A stretch of 64,000 bases of DNA from Ceratorhiza oryzae-sativae (Eukaryota; Basidiomycota; Agaricomycetes; Cantharellales; Ceratobasidiaceae), in contig JARWMV010000235.1 of NCBI GenBank assembly GCA_030998015.1, positions 1,674,001 through 1,738,000 of the forward strand. The letters run 5' to 3'. Made by a program: the position numbers and the translations under genes. Position 1 is the stretch's first letter. Each line of letters starts with the position of its first letter. The notes below the pieces were generated by a model. That model saw only the letters and a program-made list of their open reading frames with translations, made no database searches and was not told the DNA's origin. Of this stretch, positions 10,886 through 21,840 are shown in pieces.

Positions 10886-11834
10886 TGTTAAATATACGCG
10901 TTTGTGAAGGTGGTGTAGGGAGGTACGTAAGCACTAGTACAACCGAATGGTCTAAGGCCATTATCAACAAGTATACGTAACAATTAGCTGTAGTGGACAA
11001 GTTAATGTTACTACGGAAGGGAGTTAGTTATCCTGGTATTACAGTATGTGACGTAAGGTATGGTATGTCTATATATCCTGTTACCAAGAGACGTTATGAA
11101 GGTCCATCTGTCGTATAACCCTATGAAGGACTGAGAGTGGGAGTATCCCCGAAGCGCTCGAAGTCTTCAATATGTCTTCTTGCCTCTGAAGCATGCTATT
11201 GCCTAGTGCTACCTGGTCTTGGTTGGGACTTACACTGGCCTAGTGATGCTTGAGGGGCAACGGTCAAAGTACAGTCGCTTATTGGGGTATGTGCTACAAG
11301 TGTCTACTTGCAAAGGTTAATGACAGAGCAGAGCTCAACGTACATGCACTGGAGCGGAGCTTGATACAGTGTCACAGGAGCAGAGCTCGATACTGTGAAG
11401 TCTCTTGAGTAGGCCTTGAGGCACACACTGAAGGTAGTAAGATATTGATTGTAGTAAAAGTGAGGTGCCCTCTGAGAGCCTCAGAGGGGTTTCTTATATA
11501 CATGCAGAACAAGGCAGTACAACAAGGCTATGTTGCACAGCTATCCAGTGCAGACACAGCTATGCTATGCTGTGAGCACAGGAATGCAGTACATCAACAT
11601 AGCAAGGCTGTACATCGACACAGGATGGCAGTGCAGAGGCAGTACAGGCAGTGCAAGGCAGTACAAGCAGTGCGATACTACATATATAGGACAGCCACGT
11701 TCTATAAATAGAGAAAAGAGAATATATGAGCCCATGGTATGACATGCAGTCACATGACACTTTAGTATACTTGTTTATAAGTGCCAAGCAGCTACGCTAA
11801 CACATGTGAACCAGCACGCTCTACATAGTTATCA
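10886..11834 (-). repeat. Candidate 5' LTR of Gypsy-1
   Basis: Read on the minus strand, the block would start TGATAACTATG and end ATTTAACA. One base later comes TGGTGACCACC, which has the form of a primer-binding site matching a tRNA 3' end. A TATA-like GTATATAAG lies near 11500 on the minus strand, about where an LTR promoter would sit. I could not find the matching 3' LTR in the window, so the outer boundary is a guess. The GTAGGTGGGGGGGG tract just outside it is a simple homopolymer. Confidence 0.4.
11505..11690. repeat. Degenerate short repeats of GCAGTACA / GCAGTGC words
   Basis: The words GGCAGTACA, GGCAGTGCA and CAAGGC recur many times without a strict period inside the candidate Gypsy-1 LTR. 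The pattern looks like expansion by slippage of a short unit, not a functional array. A related set (GAGCAGAGCTC, GAGCGGAGCTTG, GAGCAGAGCTC) repeats three times at about 11330-11395. Confidence 0.5.
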
Positions 11835-11882
11835 CCGTAGGTGGGGGGGGGGGCTAGACATGCTAAGGCTGGCTGAAGCAGT

Positions 11883-13185
11883 TGTTGCAGGTCAGGGTAG
11901 ACTTGGATATCTAGAGCTTAAGCAAATGTAGATATGTTAGTATACACTAATTGTACTCAATACTTCTTAGACTAGAGTAAGAAGGCTCAAAGTAGTTGCA
12001 ATGCAATCAAGTAACACTCAAGGTAGTCTTAATCTTTCACAGTGTAAACTGACTAATTTATAGGTATAAAGAGCAAGACTACTATGGTCAGGTTCCCTTA
12101 GATATCTTAAATGTAGTTCAGCCCTAGTTGCTTGGACTAACTGATACTAATCTTAATACTAGACTTAAGTGATAACTTATAGGATGGATGGAAGGCTGCC
12201 TAATGCATGTACTTCCTCAGCTACAGGCACTTAGATTTCCTCTAATAGCTGGTACCTAATGTCACACTCAATCAGGCAATATTGTATCCTTATATATCTC
12301 TGTATATAAGATACAATGACTCAGACAGTATATAACTAATATGGTACTTTATTCCTCAGTACTAGTTATATAAGAAATCACACACAGACAAGAGAAAATA
12401 GAAAGAGAAAAGAAACCAATAACCAGTCTGGGTTGAGTAAGAGGAGGAGTGGTCTGGAAGGGCCTCAAGGAGGTCATTTTATACCCTGAGGAGGGCATTC
12501 CAGAGCCAAATAGATACATGCATGCCAGTGCAATCATCAAAAGAGGGTACTGCTATACTTGGGGTACACCCTAGCCCAGTATGGGATAAGAGAGTAAAGA
12601 CAGGGTGTGGATTGAAGGCATTGATGCATCTGAGACCTGCTATTGGCTTGTAGATCATATTATCATAGTATATACATGTAATGAATGGAGTCTACATCTC
12701 AGTGAGTCATAAAGTGAGTCAGAGAAGCTTATGGATCAATTTGGAAGGCTCTCCTGACTCACTGGAGTCATTAGATCTTGATTGATGGTCCAGTGGGATT
12801 CTAATGATCTTCAGGCCATTCCAGTGCAAGGATCTGGTGGATTGCAACAATCTTCAGGCAGCAGATAGTGCTGAAGATTAGCTATCAATAGAGCACAAGA
12901 TTGCTTTGATAGTGTAAGTGGTTGCTGAGATATGAGCAGCACAATGTTGTAATCAATATTCCCTGATAAGAGGAAATATCACAACCTCTGTATCTCTCTG
13001 AGATCTTATTGTAAAAACTTAATAAAATATGTGTTGGAAAACAGGAAATTTTTACTATTTAAAAATGAAATAGTACAATTTGGGGCACATACAAATTCAA
13101 CTATTTTACAAATTAATTACAGAGGCATTGCTTGAGGTTGGCAGAGCAGACTAAAATAATAGAAAAATGTTAGGGATCCATAACA
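11883..13185 (-). repeat. LTR copy A of the 1.3-kb LTR family
   Basis: Reverse-oriented copy, closely similar to copies B, C and D. In its own sense it starts TGTTATGGATCCCTAACA and ends CCCTGACCTGCAACA. It carries the TATA box (TATAAAA, minus strand, 12483-12477) and an AATAAA polyadenylation signal. The flanks gcagt (left) and caatg (right) do not match, so it is not a simple solo LTR. A Gypsy reverse-transcriptase scrap starts at the very next base on the right. Confidence 0.85.
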
Positions 13186-13494
13186 CAATGTCCCCAGTGG
13201 AAAACAAGGCAGTCAAGGAATTCATTGACCAGGAGCTGAAGGATGGGAAAATACAACCAAGCAAATCTCCCATTGCAGCACCTTGCTTCTTTGTCAAAAA
13301 GAAGGATGGATCACTGAGATTAGTCATGGATTATAGGAAGATCAATTCCATCACAATTCCAAATTGATTCCCTATCCCACTACAGACTGAGCTGGTGGAC
13401 CAGGTCCAGGGTAAAAAGATCTTCACCAAAATGGACTTGAGGTGGGGATACAACAACATCTGGATCAAGGAAGGTGTAAGGATGGCAGTCACAT
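13186..13494 (+). pseudogene. Ty3/Gypsy reverse transcriptase fragment
   Basis: About 95 codons that read [17 protein letters not shown], then [23 protein letters not shown], then TKMDLRWGYNNIWIKEG after one stop (TGA at about 13365). These are the first conserved motifs of a Gypsy reverse transcriptase. The frame is lost after 13480 and no YXDD follows. It begins at the edge of LTR A and lies 5' of the Gypsy-2 gag, which is the wrong order for a single element, so it is either from another copy or was moved. Confidence 0.85.
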
Positions 13495-13757
13495 GACTGC
13501 TTTTACTTGATATATGTGTCATCTTTCCAATGTATGAGGTCTTGTCTTGTTTTTTACTACCACATTATTGTCACTCAAGTGAATACTATACTACATATAT
13601 GTGTTCTATTGCTGTGCAAAGTAATTAAGACTATTAAGTACAGCTTATTGAGGGCAAAGCCCTTACATTTTTTTGAATGCTACATGCATAGCAAAGCTAA
13701 CCAATCCCTTGCATACCACAAGGAAACCCTATGACATAATAGGTTGTTAGAGTGAAC
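13495..13757 (+). other. Non-coding leader region before the Gypsy-2 gag
   Basis: AT-rich with no supported frame. It may contain the untranslated leader of Gypsy-2. I found no clear primer-binding site or LTR end. Confidence 0.3.
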
Positions 13758-15946
13758 ATGAGTAGCTCTGCAGGTGACAAGTCACCTGTGTATCCCATAG
13801 TCAGTGTGTTTAACAAGCTGTGACAGTCCACAGCAACCAGGTCTCCACTTGCCAGCAGACAGGACACATCTTGGATAACCCTGAATCAGGGCCAAGTAAC
13901 TAATGTGCCTCTTGTGCAGCCTTCTTTGGCTCAAGTGAGCAAAAGCACAGTTGGGGCACCATCCACAGTGCCTGATTCCCCCAATAGTTGGGGAGTCTTT
14001 TGGTCCCCTCAACCTCATGGGTTGAGTTATGTACAAGCCCCTATCAGGCCTTGACTGAGCAGATCCCAGTGCAGTCTGGGAGGTACAAGGTACACTCAAT
14101 CTGGTGTACTGTAAGTATACACACCTACAGTGCCAAGCCTTCCAGTAGCAGTGTGACTGAGCACATTGACCCCTAGGGCTGATATCCCACAGAACATCTC
14201 ACAAAAGAGATTGCCAACAGGTATAACCCAGGAAGAGGCTGCTCAACAGCAGTGTGGGCAGATAGAATTGATCACAGCAGATGTGATCCAGGTGCATACA
14301 CACTCAATAGATGAGCATATGGGCAGACTTGAATCTATAATTGAGAATTTATCAATGCATATAAGAAGCATCAATAGAGCCAGCAGTGCTGGCAGTGTAC
14401 ACAGCAAGCATAGTTGCAGTAGTGCAGGGAGAGCAAGAAGCACTTGTGCAGAACCAGAGCTGGATTCCTGGCTTGATGACAGACCTACCAGTCAAGACAG
14501 CATGTCCAACCAGGTGCCACACCCTGGTGTGGAAATGAGGGCTGAGCCTGGAAGTGCCCAGGCTAGGCAAGGCCCCCAAAATAGGGCAACAGGAGAGCCC
14601 TTAGCTGATTGGAATAGATGATTGGCAATTCCTACCATCATGGAAGAACTCAATGAGGATGCCACTGGGATTTACCCAGAGGATGATTACATCCCACCCT
14701 CATTTGAGGGTGAAGAACCAACTATTGTAGAGATAGTGGACAGTGAAAGGCAACCCAGGGTTGCCACTCACAACAGCAGAGAAGAGCTGTTGAGCAATAC
14801 ATTGGTGCATAGTAGAAGCCAATCGCTCACACTGGTAACACTGGTAATCCACACACCTGAGGAGTGTGAAATTCAAGCCCAGCGGTGGTGCAAACAATTA
14901 AGGATATCCACTGTGAGCAGGCCAGGTGATGGGCAATGAATGTTGCTAGTAGGGACAGGTGAATTACTGTCCTGAGCCCCATATCCCCTGGGCTGCAAGA
15001 CTCCCAGTCACACTTGCACATATACCTGCAAACTGCAGGTAGTTAATTATACCAAGCAACACTTGGTGAGTTATAACACTTGAGCCTATAATAGGCTTGT
15101 GCAAGGCATTGCCCTGAATACAGGGAAAGTAGGGCAAACTGCTCCTGCAGCACCAATGTCCACTCTGCAGTGTCCAGTGGCTATTAGCAGCCCTCAGACT
15201 CAACCCTGCACTGCAGGGTACCCAATAGGGACTGTCCCAACAGACAGTATATTGGGTATGATAATCAATATGCTGAGGGCACATGAGAATGATGCAGACA
15301 CCCAGAAGAACCTGGGAAAAAGAGGTCTAAAATTAGACCTGCCCCTGTCTTACAATAGAACAGCAAAACTTCAAGACTTTGAGGAATGGGTGAGTGGATT
15401 ACTCTGCTACTTTAGAATGAGTGGCCTATACAGCCCCACAATACTAATGATAATAATTGAGTGTATGTCATTGGACATCTTTCTGTCAGTAAGGCACAGA
15501 GCTGGTTCCACAAGACTGTGGAAAAAAGCAAATATGGTCCCAAAGGATGGACCACCTTTGAAGTAATCCAAGGATTACAGTGTAGATTTTTGACTATGTG
15601 AAGTGCCACTATAGCAATGCATGAGTTCCATACCCTCAAGCAGGGTATCATGGATGCTCAGGAGCTCTATGAAGAGCTCAGATTATTGGCTGACCAACAG
15701 CCAATCCCTCTGGATAACCTTACCTTTGCATTAAGGTACATGAATGCACTACATGCACTGATCAGGCATCTGGTCAACTGCAATGGCTTCCATGCTGTTC
15801 ATGATTATGACAACATCACAGAGCTAGTCCATAGTGCTGTGGACACAGAGATTGCCCTCATAATGGTGAGGGAAGAAAAAGATCCTGACCCAACAGTCAG
15901 GCAGAGTCAAAGCAATCAAAAGACCAATTGTAAAGGCAAGAATTGA
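13758..15946 (+). pseudogene. Gypsy-2 gag, decayed
   Basis: Starts at the ATG 13758 (MSSSAGDKSPVYPIV) and stays in one frame to about 15566 despite several stops, mainly TGA with a TAA near 14111 and others. The N-terminal part is Ser/Gln/Pro-rich. The capsid-like region lies at about 15240-15540 (LPLSYNRTAKLQDFEEWVSGLLCYFR), and after a frameshift it continues at 15617-15946 with HEFHTLKQGIMDAQELYEELRLL, a capsid C-terminal helix pattern. The frame then leads into a zinc knuckle. The family assignment rests on this pattern and on the knuckle, protease and integrase that follow. Confidence 0.75.
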
Positions 15947-16815
15947 CAGTGGGGCAAGCAGCAGGAAAATCCAAGGCCCTTGTATGCTACAAGGGAACCT
16001 GAGCAGCAGACAAAGACCATAGCAGAATCATCCACTAGGGAGAAGACAAAGCCCTGACTCAAGGGGGAAGCAGAATTAACCTGCTATAAATGCAGGAAAA
16101 AGGGCCACATTGCCCCTAACTGCCCCTCAAAAGGGGTTATTGCTGCTAAGGCTGTAGAGCCTGTTACTGAGGAGGGAGAACACCCCAAGAATGATGCCAT
16201 CAATGTAGTGATGGCCTATGTGTTGACCTCCAAATCATAGGAAGAAAGCTCCCTCAAGGATGACAGTCCACATCATCCCCTCACTGGCTACTCAGGCAGT
16301 GACAATGAAGATTCTGTATGGAATCAATTTGCAGCAGAATACAGCAATGTTGCTGCCTGTGCAGTGCATATAGTGCCATTGGACAACAAGATCAATGCAT
16401 GTGCCACATCAACAAGCAAAAGACAGCCAGCAGAGCCAGAGCCTATCTCCACACAAGTTGTGTGAACAAGAGGAGCACCCCACAAGGGTGCTCAACCTGT
16501 CTGCCAAGAGGAGGACCAGCAACCCATGACTGTGTACTTTAAAGTTGGTACAACATTGGTGTACATACTGTTTGATTTGGGCTCACACACCAACATGATA
16601 TCACCCTCATTCATGAGGGTAGCTAACATCATGCCAATGGCATTAGATAAGCCAATAGGCTTACAACTTGCACTTAGGGGGAGCTGAGGAAAATGTAACT
16701 TTGGTGTTAACACTGAGGTAGAGGTTGGCCCTGTTAGAGGGACACATTATTTTGATGTAGTAAACATCAAAAAATATAATATAATCATAGGTCACTGTTT
16801 ATGCAATGGTATGGA
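15947..16815 (+). pseudogene. Gypsy-2 zinc knuckle and protease, cut by LTR B
   Basis: A perfect CX2CX4HX4C knuckle, CYKCRKKGHIAPNC, lies at about 16081-16122. An acidic linker follows, then a retropepsin-like region at about 16530-16815 with LVYILFDLGSHTNMISPSF and, near the end, KYNIIIGHCL. The usual active-site DSG is DLG here, which would impair the enzyme. Frameshifts and a TGA near 16686 break the reading frame. LTR B begins abruptly at 16816; the sequence resumes at 18086. Confidence 0.75.
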
Positions 16816-18085
16816 TGTTATGGATCACTAACATTTTTCTATTATTTTAGTCTGCTCTGCCAACCTCAAGCAATGCCACTGTAATTTTCTTGAAATTAAA
16901 TGATTTTGTATGTATCTGAATTTGTACTATTTGCATTCCATTAAATAGTACAAAATCTTCTCTTTCCAATGCATATTTTATTGTGATTTTATCTTAAGAA
17001 TTCAGAGAGATATTGATTACAACATTGCACTGCTCATATCTCAGCAACCACTTATGCTATCAAAGCAATCTTATGCTCTATCAATAGCTAATCTTTGGCA
17101 ATGTCTGCTGCCCAAAGATTGTTGCAATCCACCAGATCTTTGTGCCAGAATAGCCTGAAGATCATTAGAATCTTACTGGACCATCAACCAAGATCTAATG
17201 ACTCCAGTGAGTCAGGAGAGCCTTCCAAATTGATCCATAAGCTTCTCTGACTCACTTTATGACTCACTGAGATGTAGACTCCATTCATTACATGTATATA
17301 CTATGATAATATGATCTACAAGCCAATAGCAGGTCTCAGATGCATCAATGCCTTCAATCCACACCCTGTCTTTACTCTCTTATCCCATACTGGGCTAGGG
17401 TGTACCCCAAGTATAGCAATACCCTCTTTTGATGATTGCACTGGCATGCATGCATCTATTTGGCTCTGGAATGCCCTCCTCAGGGTATAAAATGACCTCC
17501 TTGAGGCCCTTCCAGACCACTCCTCCTCTTACTCAACCCAGATTGGTTATTGGTATCTTTTCTCTTTCTATTTCTCTTGTCTGTGTGTGATTTCTTATAT
17601 AACTAGTAGTGAGGAATAAAGTACCATATTAGTTATATACTGTCTGATTCATTGTATCTTATATACAGAGATATATAAGGATACAATATAGCCTGATTGA
17701 GTATCACATTAAGTACCAGCTATTAGAGGAAATCTAAGTACCTGTAGCTGAGGAAGTACATGCATTAGGCAGCCCACCATCTATCCTATAAGCTATTGCT
17801 TAAGCCTAGTATTAAGGTTAGTATCAGTTAGTCCAAGTGAGTAGGGCTGAACTACATTTAAGATATCTAAGGGAACCTGACCATAGTAGTCTTGCTCTTT
17901 ATACCTATAAATTAGTCAGTTTACACTGTGAAAGATTAAGACTACCTTGAGTGTTACTTGATTGCATTGCAACTACTTTGAGCCTTCTTACTCTAGTCTA
18001 AGAAGTATTGAGTACAATTAGTGTATACTAACATATCTACATTTGCTTAAGCTCTAGATATTCAAGTGTACCCTGACCTGTAACA
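16816..18085 (+). repeat. LTR copy B of the 1.3-kb LTR family
   Basis: Forward copy that starts TGTTATGGATCACTAACA and ends CCCTGACCTGTAACA. It has a TATA box (TATAAAA, 17486-17492) and AATAAA (17615-17620). It interrupts the protease region of Gypsy-2. Flanking 5-mers atgga and acaat do not match, so either the copy arose through recombination between elements or the site was altered later. It faces LTR A, with the 3.6 kb between them. Confidence 0.88.
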
Positions 18086-18591
18086 ACAATACCCCTATAC
18101 ATAGGGAATGCAGTTATACCAATGGGACAATGGAGGGGCCAGCCTTGCGCCTTGAGGAGGAAACTGACAGGCAACCCTGGACCAGGTGCTGAGAAAGCAC
18201 CTGTCAATCTTTCCAGCACCAGTAAAGCTGAGCCCAAGGCTGGAATCATGCAAGAGTCACAGCCACCCATCACAGACCCTGGTTTGGCTAGTATGGCCTG
18301 ATGCCAATCCAATAGGGAGTGAACACAGTTGCAGAAATTCTTGGCTATGATGGGAGTCACACATCACCATAAGAAGACTTATAGATACAGAAAAACCAAG
18401 CAGACTCATGTTGATGATAACTGGAAGTCTGGGACCAAACAGAAGGTGCTTGATGCAGAGTTTGCTAAACATGTGACAGAACCAGCTGAGCTAGAAAGCA
18501 AGCAAGTCAATGATTCTGCAGTGCATATATGTGATGAGGGGAAGATTCCAAGAGATCAGTAATAGATAATGGCTGACCAATCATGAAAAAC
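18086..18591 (+). pseudogene. Gypsy-2 pol fragment between protease and integrase
   Basis: Resumes after LTR B with IPLYIGNAVIPMGQWRGQP and, in a second frame at 18329-18562, KKTYRYRKTKQTHVDDNWK. These look like the linker between protease and reverse transcriptase. No reverse transcriptase core is present, so Gypsy-2 carries an internal deletion. That deletion predates solo LTR F1, because the bases on both sides of F1 join as its target site. Confidence 0.5.
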
Positions 18592-19318
18592 TGTCATGCC
18601 CCAGACCATGACACAGATTTATTTCAATTTTTTAAAAATTTATTTTGCATTTTTCTCCAGTTTATTTTATATACTTTTTGGCCAAGTCACAGATATTAGG
18701 ATATATGCATAGATTTACTTACACAAGGAAGCCATGTGACCTTGTTGTTGTTTGACCCTTGTTTGTATCTTCTAGGGATGCTGTGCCAGAATGAATTCTA
18801 AATTCTGGCAGATGCAGGAATATACAAATTGTAATTGCAGGAATGAAGACTATTACAAAAATCTATTCTGGCACAGCATCCCTAGTATCTTCCAGAAATA
18901 TCTTTCTCTGATGACATGTCATTAGCACCCTGGTTACCATCATACCATAGTTACCATTTGCCATCATACCATAGTTACAGATTGTACCATTGTTGCTACT
19001 TCTTATTTGTCCTTGGATTTGATATGTACAGCCTTGGACATGAATATATGGGGGGGAGTCTGAGAGCCTTAAGCCTCAGAACTTGACCTCCTGTCAAAAC
19101 CCACCTTCTACCTGTGTGGTCACCAAGCCAAGCAGTTTCTGCCCAGACCCCTTAAGGTCAAATGCACCTCTAAACCCCTCTGTGTGTTGTTGCAACCACC
19201 CCCCACACTGTGTGTCCCCTCCTCAATGTTGCAGCTTTGATCCTCAGTGTTACAGTCTTTGGATCTGCCTTTGCCCCACAAGCATTAGGTGTCACCATTC
19301 AGGTTGTCAGCTCTGACA
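18592..19318 (+). repeat. Solo LTR F1 with target duplication AAAAC
   Basis: Starts TGTCATGCCCCAGACC and ends GTCAGCTCTGACA. The 5-mer AAAAC stands directly before (18587-18591) and after (19319-19323), a perfect target-site duplication, so this is a true solo LTR. A TATA-like GAATATATGG is followed by the family-typical CTGAGAGCCTTAAGCCTCAG (about 19049-19078). A hAT-like MITE is nested at 18773-18884. Related copies are F2 and F3. Confidence 0.9.
18773..18884 (+). mobile_element. hAT-like MITE copy 1 (112 bp, 8-bp duplication GTATCTTC)
   Basis: Terminal inverted repeats TAGGGATGCTGTGCCAGAAT and ATTCTGGCACAGCATCCCTA enclose about 70 bp. The 8-mer GTATCTTC flanks both ends (18765-18772 and 18885-18892). 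An 8-bp duplication with TAGRG-type termini is the hallmark of hAT elements. It has no coding capacity, so it must be moved by a transposase encoded elsewhere. It sits inside solo LTR F1. Confidence 0.92.
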
Positions 19319-19891
19319 AAAACACTTACACAGATGATATAAGAGATAAATATGAGTTGCACAACCTGTTTAACAAGGTTATAAAGAACCTGTCCCACTT
19401 CAAGAACTTCAAAGTGATTGACAGTTTGGTAGACCTAAAAGGCAAAAGTAGCTGATCATTATGTATCCCTGACACACAGATTGGGTGATTCAGTGCTCAG
19501 GAGTTGGTTATCAAAGAATCACATGAACTATTGAGACACACAAACCAGCAGAAGATGCCACACATGATGTGGGGTAGTGTCTTGTGGAGCACAATGAGTA
19601 AAGACATTGCAGACTACTGTGCATCATGCACTGTATGTGCTACATCTAAGTCTGGAACTCAGAATATGCTTGGATTACTGGTGCCATTGAAGCTAGCTGA
19701 GATACCTTGGGAACAGATCAGTATAAATTTTGTAGGACCATTGCCTGAATCTGAAAACATGTTTGGGAAATGGGATATTATCTGTGTGGTCATTGATCAT
19801 GCAACTTGCATGGTGCAGCTAATGCTGTGCAAGCAAAATTTTAGAGTGAGAGACATTGCTGAACTATTATTCAAAAATGTGTACAAAATAC
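19319..19891 (+). pseudogene. Gypsy-2 integrase, N-terminal part
   Basis: The open frame at 19504-19891 shows the zinc-binding region (SHELLRHTNQ, then YCASCTVCATSKSG) and the first part of the catalytic core (ISINFVGPLPESENMFGKWD, CVVIDHATC). The first catalytic position, normally Asp in the DFVGPLP motif, is Asn here. A partly decayed stretch at 19319-19503 belongs to the preceding RNase H or linker. The core is interrupted at 19891 by solo LTR F2. Confidence 0.85.
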
Positions 19892-20535
19892 TCTCATGGC
19901 CTAGACTAGGGATGCTGTGCCAGAATAGATTTTTGTAATAGTCTTCATTCCTGCAATTACAATTTGTATATTCCTGCACCTGCCAGAATTTAGAATTCAT
20001 CTGGCACAGCATCCCTAGCCTAGACCATGATCACAGATTTATTCCAATTTATTATAATTTATCTCTCTAATTTTCTGCTTTTCATGGACAAGTCCTGTTT
20101 ATTCAGATATATGCATATAATTATTGACTGAGTCATGTGACCCTGTTGTTGTTGACCATTGTTGATGTATTCTAGAATATTCTGTAGACATGGCACCATT
20201 TCTGTTATTGTACAATTCTACCTAGGCTTCTTATTTGATATGTACTGTCTCACCTTTGGATATATAAGGGAGAGTCTGAGAGCCTTAAGCCTCAGAACTC
20301 AACCTCCTGTTAATCTATCCCTTCTACCTGAGTTGCTCACCAAGCCACTTAGTTCCTGACCTGTGCTCTTAGCACAAGTGCACCTCTGAACCCCCTCTGT
20401 GTGTTGTCACATACTACCCCTTTGCTGCACATCCCCTTCTAGGTGTTGCAGTTAGACCTTTGGCCATCATAGCCTATAGGTCTGCCATTGCCTTATCAGC
20501 ATTTGGCATCATTGTTCAAGTTGTCAGCTCTGACA
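19892..20535 (+). repeat. Solo LTR F2 with target duplication AATAC
   Basis: Begins TCTCATGGCCTAGAC (TG changed to TC) and ends GTTGTCAGCTCTGACA. AATAC flanks it on both sides (19887-19891 and 20536-20540). It interrupts the Gypsy-2 integrase between LFKNVYKI and GIPKF. A hAT MITE sits 15 bp inside its left end. TATA-like GGATATATAAGGG lies at about 20257. Confidence 0.9.
19907..20017 (-). mobile_element. hAT-like MITE copy 2 (111 bp, 8-bp duplication GCCTAGAC)
   Basis: Same family as copy 1 but in the opposite orientation: the inner sequence is the reverse complement of copy 1 apart from a few changes. The ends TAGGGATGCTGTGCCAGAAT and its complement are intact. GCCTAGAC flanks both sides (19899-19906 and 20018-20025). 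It lies in solo LTR F2, so it moved after that LTR formed. Confidence 0.92.
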
Positions 20536-21479
20536 AATACATGGAATACCAAAATTTATAGTGTCAGACCACAACAGCTTGTTCACTTCAACTTTCTGGC
20601 AAGAAACAAATAAGCTAATGGGAGCTCAGCTACAAATGAGTTTGGCATACCATCCAGAGACTGATGGCACCACAGAACAGGCTAACAAGACCATGGGTCT
20701 ATGATTAGACAATGCATACAGGGGAAACAGAATGTGTGTGCAAAGCACCTACCTGGTATTGAATATGCAATCAATGCAAGTTGCTCTGAAACCACAGGGT
20801 ATAGCCTGTTTGAGCTGAGCTGCTGGTGCACACCTCCACCTATCACTTGGAAATACCCTGAGTGGATACTTGGGAGTCAGGAAGTTCCTAATAAAACAAA
20901 AGGAAGCAATAACCACAGTGCACAATGTGAAGATTGCTGCAAGGGTTAGGCAGATTAAACAGGTGAACAAACACCAGTGTGTGGCCAACTTTAAACCTGG
21001 AGATTTAGTATATCTCTTGACAAACAATATGAGACTACCAAAGAGATTTGCAAGAAAACTGGTACCAAAGTTTATCAGACTGCACGAAATTGAGTCTGAA
21101 ATTACTAAGGGTACTACATACAAGATTGAACTACCCAGCACTCTGCAAGCCCAAGGCATTTGCCCAATATTCCACATTTGACTGCTGCCCCCCCCACATA
21201 CCTGATGACAATAGGAGGTTCCTGGGGCACTCAGCCAAGCAAGTGATAGTGGGGATAGAGGATGAATCAAGGGAATGGATGGTGGAGCATGTGATTGAAC
21301 ATGCTGGACAAGGCTGTGAGGCCAAGTTCAAGCTGCTGTGGATGAGCAGAGATACCACATGGGAAGAATTTGGGAATATTCACCAGTTAGAGGCTTTGGG
21401 TACATACCTTGAAGTGCAGGGGGTGAAAGATGCTGCAGAACTTGAATGGATGAAACTAGAAAAGGTAGAATGTGAATAG
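20536..21479 (+). pseudogene. Gypsy-2 integrase C-terminal part and chromodomain
   Basis: The core continues with VSDHNSLFTSTFWQ (second catalytic Asp) and YHPETDGTTEQANK (catalytic Glu) in frames broken by several stops. At 20870-21181 the integrase tail reads FKPGDLVYLLTNNMRLPKR and KLVPKFIRLHEI. A chromodomain-like module follows at about 21230-21410 with WMVEHVIEHAGQG, KFKLLWMSRDTTWEEFGN and LEALGTYLE. Frameshifts at about 20830 and 21180 break it. Confidence 0.85.
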
Positions 21480-21840
21480 GAGTAGGAACCAGAAAATGAG
21501 ATGGACAACACCAAAATTAGTGTAAATGCAATAGAGTTGTACTTGAAAATTGTGAAAGAAAGGGCAGAGGGGAACCTGGAGAGTAGGTATATAATGCCCC
21601 AACTCCACTGACAGACTCAGCACAAGTTTGACACTCTCCATTCCTGCATACACATTCAGTGTGACACCCACTGCATCAGCAACCTTCCCACTTGATTCTT
21701 ATTCACTCCTAAGATGTAGAGATGGATCCCCAGCAACCTGTCCACTCTTGGTGACTCTACACCTAGCAAACTTTTGCAGAACAAAATTAAAAAATGCAGT
21801 GAGTATTGTGCTGCTTTGCTTAACTTCAAGGTTGGCCTAA
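21480..21840 (+). other. Stretch without a recognised gene downstream of Gypsy-2 pol
   Basis: No coding frame can be supported. It may be the 3' untranslated part of Gypsy-2 or the start of the next decayed ORF (an ATG at 21721 gives only a short frame). Confidence 0.3.

Larger units (their letters stand above)
2015..11834 (-). mobile_element. Ty3/Gypsy chromodomain retrotransposon (Gypsy-1), 5' LTR plus coding region
   Basis: On the minus strand this element reads candidate 5' LTR (11834-10886), a possible primer-binding site TGGTGACC one base inside it, then one long polyprotein frame from about 10834 to the TAA at 2015. The order is N-terminal extension, gag, zinc knuckle, protease, reverse transcriptase, RNase H, integrase, chromodomain, which is the Ty3/Gypsy order. 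All coding segments share one reading frame over 8.8 kb without any frameshift. The frame is broken only by TGA codons at 9968, 9407, 8561, 5753, 4139, 3365, 2783, 2651 and 2426 (lowest base given). I did not find the 3' LTR; it may lie beyond position 1. Confidence 0.85.

Noticed and set aside
11842..11853. Poly-G run as a quadruplex element
   Set aside because: A single homopolymer run without further G tracts nearby gives no basis for a function.
13650..13665. GCCCTTACA as the inner end of a 5' LTR matching block G
   Set aside because: Only the last seven bases agree with the G terminus; the preceding 180 bp show no similarity.
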